From the NCBI GenBank assembly GCA_020882975.1, contig JAHRFD010000022.1, forward strand, positions 1-64,000: a DNA stretch of 64,000 nt. The letters are read 5' to 3'. Below are positions 8,358-16,231 of the stretch, one piece after another. The position numbers and the translations under genes were made by a program. The stretch is from Microcoleus sp. EPA2. GTDB taxonomy: Bacteria; Cyanobacteriota; Cyanobacteriia; Cyanobacteriales; Microcoleaceae. The notes beneath the pieces were generated by a model, which was not told the origin of the DNA, did no database searches, and was given only the letters and a program-made list of their open reading frames with translations. Positions within the stretch are counted from its first letter, which is position 1, and each line of letters begins with the position of its first letter.

Positions 8358-9176
8358 ATGACTGTGCAGAATTCTGAGTTGTGGTTTAATGATTTATCTT
8401 GGTCTAATCCTTGGTTGGTGGCGATCGCCCTGAATACAATTTTACTGGCGATCGCCACCATTAGTCCCAAAAAATTACTCACCCCGGCTGGGCAATTTCA
8501 CGGCTGGCTGTTGGGTGTCATCATCTGGGGTTGTTTGGGATGGCAAGGCTATGCTGTGGTGATGTTCTATTTTCTCGTGGGATCGGGAGTTACTCGGATT
8601 GGCAAAGCCCAAAAAGAGGCCGAAGGGATAGCCGAAAAGCGTTCCGGCGCGCGAGGCCCGGAAAATGTCTGGGGTTCTGCTTTAACCGCTACTCTTTGTG
8701 CTTTGGGAGTTTTGGTATTATCTATTTTAGGAGAGACAGGCAAGATGCCAGTTTCACAACAGCTAATTTCCTGGTTATTGCTGGGCTATGCGGCTAGTTT
8801 TTGTACTAAACTTGCCGACACCAGTGCTAGTGAAATTGGTAAAGCTTATGGGAAGCGAACGTTTTTGATTACTACTTTGAAGCCAGTACCTAGGGGGACG
8901 GAAGGGGCTGTCAGTTTAGAAGGAACTCTCGCTGGTATTTTCGCCTCTATTCCGATCGCACTTTTGAGTTGGGCTGTGGGTTTAATAGACTTGACAGGAA
9001 TTGTTTTTTGTGTTATTGCAGCTTTTATTGCTACTAACATCGAGAGCGTGATTGGGGCAACCCTCCAATCAAAGTTTGAGTGGCTCACCAATGAAGTAGT
9101 GAATTTTGTCAATACTCTGATTGGAGCGATCGCTGCGATCGTGTTAGCCTTAGCCTGGACAGCTTTTTTCGCTTAG
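8358..9176 (+). CDS. DUF92/TIGR00297 membrane protein, VTE6-like phytyl-phosphate kinase candidate
   Basis: A 272-residue protein with six or seven hydrophobic segments and the DUF92 signature: FHGWLLGVIIWG near the N-terminus, RGPENVWGSA, the CTKLADTSASEIGKAYGKRTFLIT box, PRGTEGAVSLEGTLAG, and a C-terminal NFVNTLIGA. In plants VTE6 of this family makes phytyl diphosphate for tocopherol and phylloquinone; the cyanobacterial homologue is thought to act alike in phytol salvage. The ADT..E.GK..G motif resembles CTP-dependent lipid kinases. Start supported by AGGTAAAAAG just upstream. It acts in the thylakoid or plasma membrane by inference. Confidence 0.85.
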   Translation: MTVQNSELWFNDLSWSNPWLVAIALNTILLAIATISPKKLLTPAGQFHGWLLGVIIWGCLGWQGYAVVMFYFLVGSGVTRIGKAQKEAEGIAEKRSGARGPENVWGSALTATLCALGVLVLSILGETGKMPVSQQLISWLLLGYAASFCTKLADTSASEIGKAYGKRTFLITTLKPVPRGTEGAVSLEGTLAGIFASIPIALLSWAVGLIDLTGIVFCVIAAFIATNIESVIGATLQSKFEWLTNEVVNFVNTLIGAIAAIVLALAWTAFFA

Positions 9177-9214
9177 TTATAAATCACCAGTCATTAGTCT
9201 CCAGCGGTCAATTC

Positions 9215-9306
9215 ATTAATGACTAATGACCAATGACCAATGACCAATGACCAATGACCAATGACCAATGACTAATGACTAATGACTCATGACTAATGAC
9301 TCATGA

Positions 9307-9309
<3 letters not shown>
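9215..9309. repeat. heptamer tandem repeat (TGACCAA/TGACTAA) at the hetR stop
   Basis: About a dozen copies of ATGACCA and ATGACTA/ATGACTC fill the space between the DUF92 gene and hetR, which are convergent. The last unit provides the TAG stop codon of hetR (complement of 9307-9309). These are short tandemly repeated repetitive sequences typical of filamentous cyanobacteria. Confidence 0.85.
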
Positions 9310-10611
<1,302 letters not shown>

Positions 10612-10653
10612 AACCGCCAATCACAAGAGTCCAACTCTAGATAAATGGCGGTT
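10612..10653 (-). terminator. hairpin terminator of PatX-like copy A
   Basis: On the minus strand an outer stem AACCGCCA / TGGCGGTT encloses an inner AGAGT...ACTCT stem and is followed by TTTTG. It lies about 190 bp beyond the stop of the copy-A gene and matches the hairpin behind copy B. Confidence 0.65.
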
Positions 10654-10841
10654 AAAGGTTGATTTAATAGTGTTTTGGTACACCAAAAATTATATTCTTT
10701 TCACTGGTAACAAAAAGTAGATTTGTCTCCCGAATCTGAAAAACTAGAATTATCGAAAATCTGAGCGATCGACTGAACAGCTCCAAACCAACCTCTAACC
10801 AACTTTGTGGAATAATTTGATTTCATCCAAGACCATTAAAG

Positions 10842-11063
10842 TTATTGTAGCGAGTTAGTTTCTGTGCTGGCAGAGCTGAAATCACGGCGTTGAGTATTTC
10901 TGCTGGGAGGACGATCGCCTCTTTGTTGAGTTTGTGCAGACAACATATATTGAGCAGTGGAAGTTTCTAACTGTGCCCCATGAGATTCAATAGATAGACC
11001 AGCGGTAGCACTCAAGAAGATGCCAGACAGGCTCAATAAAGCAATTGCGGTGTAGTTTTTCAT
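10842..11063 (-). CDS. PatX-like small exported peptide, copy A (lacks RGSGR)
   Basis: A 73-residue protein from ATG 11063 (MKNYTAIALLSLSG). It has a good signal peptide (ALLSLSGIFLSATAG) and a short polar tail with AQTQQRGDRPP followed by SRNTQRRDF. The tail aligns with the copy-B tail AQTQQKGDRSP-ERGSGR-REF: here RNTQR replaces RGSGR. The gene lies directly upstream of hetR on the same strand. PatX proteins are small exported proteins with a C-terminal RG(S/T)GR motif, often linked to hetR in filamentous cyanobacteria (established knowledge). This copy keeps the leader but has lost the inhibitor motif, so it may be a decaying or re-purposed duplicate. A longer frame to 11111 would extend into the shared upstream palindrome and is not used. 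Confidence 0.6.
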   Translation of the reverse strand: MKNYTAIALLSLSGIFLSATAGLSIESHGAQLETSTAQYMLSAQTQQRGDRPPSRNTQRRDFSSASTETNSLQ

Positions 11064-11109
11064 GGGTAGTATCCGTATCGGTGTATATTTAGAGATACAG
11101 ACACTACCC
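11064..11109 (-). promoter_or_regulatory. 46-bp interrupted palindrome upstream of PatX-like copy A
   Basis: The sequence reads GGGTAGT-N4-GTATC-N14-GATAC-N4-ACTACCC, a perfect two-block inverted repeat ending at the start codon. Part of it (TATCCGTRTC-N14-GATACAGAC) recurs with the same spacing before copy B. It may be an operator, possibly for HetR itself, or a 5' leader hairpin; the role is inference. Confidence 0.6.
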
Positions 11110-11190
11110 ATGCAGATCGGGATAAATTTACATAAAATCTAATGAAAAACACCATTGAGGCATTGCTAATTTGATTGCTATAATATACAA

Positions 11191-11233
11191 AACCGCCATT
11201 TACGGAGACTCACTGTCTCCATAAATAGCGGTT
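11191..11233 (-). terminator. 19-bp hairpin terminator of PatX copy B
   Basis: On the minus strand AACCGCTATTTATGGAGAC pairs with GTCTCCGTAAATGGCGGTT over 19 positions, the only two departures being G-U pairs, with a 5-nt loop and then TTTTG. It lies about 170 bp beyond the copy-B stop, at the same relative place as the copy-A hairpin. Confidence 0.75.
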
Positions 11234-11401
11234 GAAGGTTTATACTTTCTCATCACATAAAAGGATATCCGAATGACAATAAACAAGAAGTGAAGTTACC
11301 AGGCAAATCTGAAAAATTAGCAGCCCAGAAAATTAGATTGAGCGCTCGACACAGACCGTCAAAACAAACTCAATAACGGAACTCGCTTTCATGCAACGTC
11401 A

Positions 11402-11596
11402 TTAAAATGCTTGTAGGAGATGAAACTCTCGGCGTCCGCTGCCTCTTTCAGGAGAACGATCGCCCTTTTGTTGAGTTTGGGCAGAGAAAATGTAGTTTGC
11501 GGTGGCAATTTCGAGCAGTTCTACTAGAGATGCAAAAACTCGATCGACCTTAGCGCTCAAAACACCAAGTACAGGAAGAAATGTGTAATTTTGCAT
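11402..11596 (-). CDS. patX: PatX-type peptide with ERGSGR inhibitor motif, copy B
   Basis: A 64-residue product from ATG 11596 (MQNYTFLPVLGVLS), ending QTQQKGDRSPERGSGRREFHLLQAF in two adjoining segments. The hexapeptide ERGSGR is identical to the active HetR-binding motif of PatS and HetN, read directly from codons GAA AGA GGC AGC GGA CGC near 11440. The N-terminus is homologous to copy A, but its hydrophobic core is broken by Lys, Asp and Arg (AKVDRVF), so export is uncertain. Context is decisive: it is the second gene upstream of hetR, same strand, the arrangement described for PatX. Shared upstream and downstream elements show that copies A and B come from one tandem duplication. An upstream in-frame start at 11647 would run through the shared regulatory element and is rejected. 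Confidence 0.7.
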   Translation of the reverse strand: MQNYTFLPVLGVLSAKVDRVFASLVELLEIATANYIFSAQTQQKGDRSPERGSGRREFHLLQAF

Positions 11597-11640
11597 GAGG
11601 TTAATATCCGTGTCAGTGTCTATTAACTGATACAGACTCT
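11597..11640 (-). promoter_or_regulatory. conserved upstream element of PatX copy B
   Basis: Contains TATCCGTGTC, a 14-bp gap and GATACAGAC, matching the corresponding blocks before copy A with identical spacing. The outer GGGTAGT/ACTACCC arms of copy A are not conserved here. Conservation between diverged duplicates suggests a functional operator or promoter. Confidence 0.5.
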
Positions 11641-11673
11641 CCCCCATCTATCAGGATAAAATTCTGGGAAATT

Positions 11674-13641
11674 TCAGGACTTATGCAAAAAACCTGATTT
11701 TGGCAACTCAACTGCCTCTACCAGCAGCCACAAACCAGCTAAATTCAGCCTCCCCCACACTTTCAGAAGTTTCTGACTTTCGCAACGGTGTAAAAACTCA
11801 TCGATTTGAGGATCTAAAGTCACCAGTTTCCAAATTCGATCGCCATGGGAGGGCGCATCAGTCAGCGTCAGGGCGTAATCTTGTTCGCCTCGGCGGTGGA
11901 AAATCCCATGCCAGGGACTGTGAGTATTTCTGCTGTCAGCGATCGGTTTATCTACGGACAAAGGACAATTGCCACTGGCGGGATATGAAGAGGGTCGATC
12001 GAGATAATAGCGTTGCCAGTATAGCCAATCCGATCGACTCGGTGTCAAATTAAATAAAGGAATAACTGCCGCCCTAGCCTCCACATCTTGCAGCAAAGCC
12101 TCCTGCAAAACTCTGACTGGCAAATCCCGTGGCTGACATCCCCGCCGCACACACAAAGCCGCCGCCATCCCCGCCGCCTGTCCAATATTCATTACTGTAG
12201 GTTGCAAACGAGTCGCACCATTAGCGATGTGAGAAACAGAAATATTTTTTTCGCAGACTAGCAAACCATCGGTATTCGCAGGAATCAGCGCACTGTAAGG
12301 AATAGTAAAAGGAGTTCCCGTCCATCGCCCGCCCCAGCGGATCGATTTTGGCTGCAAGGGAATGTCGCCACTAGGATAGTGGTGATCGTTGGCGTAGTTG
12401 CCGATCGCAATTGTTTCACAAATTCCCTCAGCATTTATGGGCAACTTCGCGACTCTGCCACCGGCAACGGGCAAAATATCTTGTTCTCGGATTGTTTTTA
12501 CTCCTTGCAGGCGGCGACTTTCTCGGTAGTAGGGGTGGAGGGCGAAGGCAGAAGTCAACTCCTCCCTGGGCCCAGCAGTCAACTCCTCCCTAGGCCCAGC
12601 AGTTAACTCCTCCCTGGGCCCAGCAGTTAACTCCTCCCTACCCCCCCCAAGGGGGGAATGAAATAAGGGAAAACTTTCGGTTAAGGGGGAAGCAAATAAG
12701 AGAGAAGAATGTTGGGGATTTTTGGTGTTAGAAGTGGGGAAAATGTTCTCTGCTAAACCATAGCGGCGGCCGAGTTGAGTTTGAATGTAGCGGGCGAAAC
12801 TTTGGCTATGCCATAGACTTTCTTGGAGGAATTCTGTTTGTGATGTTTCAGATCCAATTAGTCGATCGACCTTAAAGCCATAATCATTACCCCGAATCGG
12901 CCAATTAATCATGAGCAACCCACCCGGAAGTCGGCCATAATTGAGAAAATCTTCAGGAGTATAATTATCCCAAGCTCCTGTAAAGCGATCGGGATCGTGA
13001 ATCGGTGGCGCGGGAATTTCTGGCGCTACAGCACCTTCCCCAAAATCCTGCATCATTACTACCCAAGTCGGAGCTTGTATGGGATATGTTTGTGTCAGAT
13101 CGTTAGGTGCGATCGGTGCACTCGGTTCTCCAAATTCTGCTTGAAACTCCCAACCCCAACGGTGAGGAACCTCAGCCACAGCCAATAAATCTCCCAATTC
13201 CGTAGCATCCAAAGTGACTGTTGCTGACACCATAAAATCGGGAAATTGAACGCCAACAATGCGATCGCCTTCCTTCATCACACCTTGAACTTTTTGTCCA
13301 GAAATCCAGCGCAGATTTGGTAAACACTTAACCCAATCAGCAAAAATTTCTGCACCAATGCGCGGATCGTAAGTAAAAAAACTGACCCAGCCCCAATCTA
13401 AACCTTCCCCATGTCGCTGCTGAAGTTCGCGGAGAAAAGCACCCCACAAACCAGTCCTAAAAGCGGCTAATTCGTTACCATCGGGAGCCGAAACCCCAGC
13501 CGAAGTAAGCATACCGCCCAACCAAGGAAACTCACTCACCAAAATAGTTTTGGCACCACAGCGGGCTGCTTGTATGGCGGCTGCTGTGCCACCAGTACCG
13601 CCACCAACTACTAAAACATCGGCTGTTAAGACAGAAAACAT
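11674..13641 (-). CDS. FAD-dependent oxidoreductase
   Basis: A 655-residue flavoprotein of the FAD_oxidored type. Residues 7-30 form the dinucleotide-binding motif ADVLVVGGGTGGTAAAIQAA. Further family landmarks are GAKTILVSEFPWLGGMLTSAGVSAPDG, DATELGDLLA, and a C-terminal NIGQAAGMAAALCVRRG FAD-contact segment. No signal peptide. The substrate is unknown; related proteins in other bacteria act on sugars, xanthan-like glycans or small acids. A low-complexity insert (four REELT units) around residues 330-365 is encoded by a 24-bp DNA repeat and is absent from the fold I expect. It does not overlap a neighbour; the start follows an A/T-rich leader without an obvious Shine-Dalgarno motif. Confidence 0.8.
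   Translation of the reverse strand: MFSVLTADVLVVGGGTGGTAAAIQAARCGAKTILVSEFPWLGGMLTSAGVSAPDGNELAAFRTGLWGAFLRELQQRHGEGLDWGWVSFFTYDPRIGAEIFADWVKCLPNLRWISGQKVQGVMKEGDRIVGVQFPDFMVSATVTLDATELGDLLAVAEVPHRWGWEFQAEFGEPSAPIAPNDLTQTYPIQAPTWVVMMQDFGEGAVAPEIPAPPIHDPDRFTGAWDNYTPEDFLNYGRLPGGLLMINWPIRGNDYGFKVDRLIGSETSQTEFLQESLWHSQSFARYIQTQLGRRYGLAENIFPTSNTKNPQHSSLLFASPLTESFPLFHSPLGGGREELTAGPREELTAGPREELTAGPREELTSAFALHPYYRESRRLQGVKTIREQDILPVAGGRVAKLPINAEGICETIAIGNYANDHHYPSGDIPLQPKSIRWGGRWTGTPFTIPYSALIPANTDGLLVCEKNISVSHIANGATRLQPTVMNIGQAAGMAAALCVRRGCQPRDLPVRVLQEALLQDVEARAAVIPLFNLTPSRSDWLYWQRYYLDRPSSYPASGNCPLSVDKPIADSRNTHSPWHGIFHRRGEQDYALTLTDAPSHGDRIWKLVTLDPQIDEFLHRCESQKLLKVWGRLNLAGLWLLVEAVELPKSGFLHKS
12554..12657. 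repeat. 24-bp in-frame minisatellite inside the oxidoreductase gene
   Basis: Three full 24-bp units begin at 12554, 12578 and 12602, with a partial fourth at 12626. They are followed by a C8-AA-G6 palindrome (12642-12657) that recurs in the non-coding DNA at about 13722-13741. Because 24 is a multiple of 3, the repeats keep the frame and encode tandem GPREELTA units. Confidence 0.85.
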
Positions 13642-14036
13642 GAGGATTTTAAATTTTAAATTTTAAGTAGAAAGAAGATGGAAGATGGAAGATGGAAGAT
13701 GGAATATCTAAGAAGAACCCCCCTACCCCCCCCAAGGGGGGAAAATGGAAGAGGGAAGATGGAAGATGGAAGATGGGAGATGGCTCAAGGACTGCGTTGA
13801 TCCAGCCCTTCGACCTTTCGCCGGAGAATTCAATATTACCGATATTACCAATTCCTGTTGCCTCCAAGACTGGATATTTTATTTTTTCACACAAATCTAT
13901 AACTCCACAATTACTTTTAAGCTATTGTTGTAAGATGGCAATTCCCATCAAAAAAAAATCTGAAAATGGGGAACCCCGATAGTAAAGTCAGGCGTCGGGT
14001 AAATGTCAACATTCATTAGTTACAAAGCAATTGAAC
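13642..14036. repeat. GGAAGAT heptamer arrays and C/G-rich palindrome, no gene
   Basis: Two short arrays of the heptamer GGAAGAT (about 13674-13703 and 13747-13783) flank a C8-AA-G6 element, which is shared with the repeat inside the upstream oxidoreductase gene. The rest (13790-14036) shows no supported gene and must hold the promoter of cysC. Confidence 0.7.
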
Positions 14037-14561
14037 ATGAACAAAGGTTTTATTTTGTGGTTCACCGGACTGAGCGGTTCTGGCAAAACAACCATTAGCC
14101 AAGCTCTGGAACCAGAGTTGAAAGCCAGAGGCTGCAAAGTGGAAATCTTGGATGGAGATGTGGTGCGTACCAACTTATCAAAAGGTTTGGGATTTAGCAA
14201 AGAAGACCGAGATACCAATATTCGGCGGATTGGATTTGTCGCTCACCTGCTGAGCCGCAATGGAGTTGTCGCTATTACCGCGGCCATTAGTCCCTACCAA
14301 GTAATTCGTGACGAAGTTAGAGCCATGGAACCTAACTTTGTGGAGGTATATGTGAAAGCCTCCCTAGAAGCCTGTGAAGCGCGCGATGTCAAAGGGATGT
14401 ACGCCAAAGCCAGAAAAGGTGAAATTAAGGGGTTTACAGGGATTGACGATCCCTATGAAGCACCCCTTAATCCTGAGATTATTTGTTGCACAGAAAAGGA
14501 AAGTGTGACAGAGTGTGTGGAAAAAATTCTGAGTAAGTTAGAAGAGTTGGGTTACATTTGA
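14037..14561 (+). CDS. cysC: adenylyl-sulfate kinase
   Basis: A 174-residue APS kinase that phosphorylates adenosine 5'-phosphosulfate to PAPS with ATP in sulfate assimilation or sulfation. It has the Walker A motif GLSGSGKTT near the N-terminus, [26 protein letters not shown] (APS contact), [22 protein letters not shown], and [23 protein letters not shown]. Length and order match CysC. The ATG at 14037 is chosen over a TTG at 14031. The gene is followed after 36 bp by the Wza-like gene, so PAPS for polysaccharide sulfation is a possible link (inference). Confidence 0.95.
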   Translation: MNKGFILWFTGLSGSGKTTISQALEPELKARGCKVEILDGDVVRTNLSKGLGFSKEDRDTNIRRIGFVAHLLSRNGVVAITAAISPYQVIRDEVRAMEPNFVEVYVKASLEACEARDVKGMYAKARKGEIKGFTGIDDPYEAPLNPEIICCTEKESVTECVEKILSKLEELGYI

Positions 14562-14597
14562 TGGTGATGGGTTAGGAAAAGGATCGGGCAAAAAACG

Positions 14598-16193
14598 ATG
14601 GTGCTCAAAAGTGATTTGGGAATCAATATTGTCAACGGTTTCACTGGATCAGTGCTGATGGCGATTCTAGTTTCTGCTCCTAGTTGGGCTCAGTTACCTC
14701 CGCCTCCTCCCCCCCTAGCCGTACCCGCATCCGTACCCGTACCCGTACCCTCCGCGCCCGGATTGCCGCTGGTTCCGGGAAATGCGCCAGCCAATGCAGT
14801 ACCGACACCTTCGAGTGTACGATCGGAAGTTTACACTTTAGGAGCGGGCGATCGCATTCAACTGGACATTTTTAACGTCCCGGAATATAGCGGCCCCAAC
14901 GGTCAACATCAGGTACAGGCTGACGGTTCCCTCAGTTTGCCCTTAATTGGTAGCGTTTCGGTGTACGGGATGACTTTAGAACAAGCAGCCAATAGTGTCA
15001 AAGGGCGATATGGTCAATACTTAAAGCGTCCTTGGATTACACTGAAACTGCTGGCCCCGCGTCCTTTACAAATTGCGATCGCAGGGGAAATCAACCGCCC
15101 CGGAGCCTATACAATATCCTCAGCGGCGGGCCCCGGAGGCACAGCAGAGCAAATGGGAACTCAAATGCCCACGATATCACGGGCTTTGCGAATGGCTGGT
15201 GGTATTACACAGTCAGCAGACGTGCGACAAATCAAAATCCGCCGCCCCCAACGCAATGCAGCGGAACAAATTATTAGTGTTGATTTATGGGAATTGTTGC
15301 AAAACGGTGATTTGCGCGCCGATATGACTTTGCGCGACGGCGATACTATATTTATTCCCACTGTAACTAGCCTCAATCGCCAAGAAGCACCTACTTTAGC
15401 AGTTGCCAATATTACCGGACAAAGCACTCAGCCGATTAATATTGCTGTGGTGGGAGAAGTCGCTCGTCCCGGTACTTATACTCTGGCAAAGGATTCTCAA
15501 AGTAGGTTACAAGAGAATGACATGGGTGCAAATTCGGGTTTGTTTGGTGCCACTGAGACGGCGGGTAGCGAAACCGTTGTGCAGCAAACAGTTACTAGGG
15601 CGATTAAAATAGCTGGCGGCATTACCCCCGTAGCGGATATTCGGCAAATACAAGTTCGTCGTCTGACGCGGGCTGGTACTGAACAAATTATTAATGTCGA
15701 TTTGTGGCAACTTTTGCAAACAGGAGATGTATCTCAAGATTTAGTGCTGCAACAGGGAGATACGGTGATTATTCCCAAAGCCGAAAATATTGACGAAACT
15801 CAGGGTGCCCAGGTAGCTAATTCTAGTTTTTCACCGGATACAATTAAGGTGACAGTGGTGGGAGAAGTGATCAAACCAGGGGCGATTGCCCTGCGACCAA
15901 ATACTTCTTTAAATCAAGCGCTGGTAGCAGCGGGCGGTTTTAATAAAGCGCGGGCAGAAATGGATTCGGTGGATTTAATCCGCATCAATGCTAATGGTAC
16001 TGTTTCTCGCGTCGCGATTAAGGTGAATTTTTCCGCCACTGCTAATGATGAAGCCAATCCTAAACTGCAAAATAATGATGTAATCATGGTCAGGCGATCG
16101 GGTCGCGCTGCATTCTCGGATAATGTAGGTGGTACCCTCGCTCCTCTTAATCCTTTATTGGGAATATTCAGATTGTTCAATATTTTTCGATAG
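14598..16193 (+). CDS. Wza-type polysaccharide export protein with SLBB domains
   Basis: A 531-residue exported protein. A signal peptide ends near SAPSWAQ and is followed by a Pro/Val-rich linker (PPPPPLAVPASVPVPVP). Residues about 77-165 form the Poly_export domain (YTLGAGDRIQLDIFNVPEYSG, ADGSLSLPLIGSVSVYGMTLEQA). Three SLBB-type units follow: IAIAGEINRPGAYT, INIAVVGEVARPGTYT and VTVVGEVIKPGAIAL, the first two each followed by a copy of TRAxxxAGGIT...RQIxxRR..R...EQIINVDLW. It should be the outer-membrane or periplasmic channel for exopolysaccharide, working with the Wzc-like protein encoded 38 bp downstream. Confidence 0.9.
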   Translation: MVLKSDLGINIVNGFTGSVLMAILVSAPSWAQLPPPPPPLAVPASVPVPVPSAPGLPLVPGNAPANAVPTPSSVRSEVYTLGAGDRIQLDIFNVPEYSGPNGQHQVQADGSLSLPLIGSVSVYGMTLEQAANSVKGRYGQYLKRPWITLKLLAPRPLQIAIAGEINRPGAYTISSAAGPGGTAEQMGTQMPTISRALRMAGGITQSADVRQIKIRRPQRNAAEQIISVDLWELLQNGDLRADMTLRDGDTIFIPTVTSLNRQEAPTLAVANITGQSTQPINIAVVGEVARPGTYTLAKDSQSRLQENDMGANSGLFGATETAGSETVVQQTVTRAIKIAGGITPVADIRQIQVRRLTRAGTEQIINVDLWQLLQTGDVSQDLVLQQGDTVIIPKAENIDETQGAQVANSSFSPDTIKVTVVGEVIKPGAIALRPNTSLNQALVAAGGFNKARAEMDSVDLIRINANGTVSRVAIKVNFSATANDEANPKLQNNDVIMVRRSGRAAFSDNVGGTLAPLNPLLGIFRLFNIFR

Positions 16194-16231
16194 CTCGTAC
16201 AGACGTTGAAACTAATAAGCTGCATAAACAA

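Noticed and set aside
9215-9306. Possible CRISPR array or small gene near hetR
   Set aside because: Contiguous 7-bp repeats without spacers or coding signal.
12379-12606. Plus-strand frames rich in QLLPGPSS within the FAD oxidoreductase
   Set aside because: Shadow of the 24-bp minisatellite on the opposite strand of a well-supported gene.
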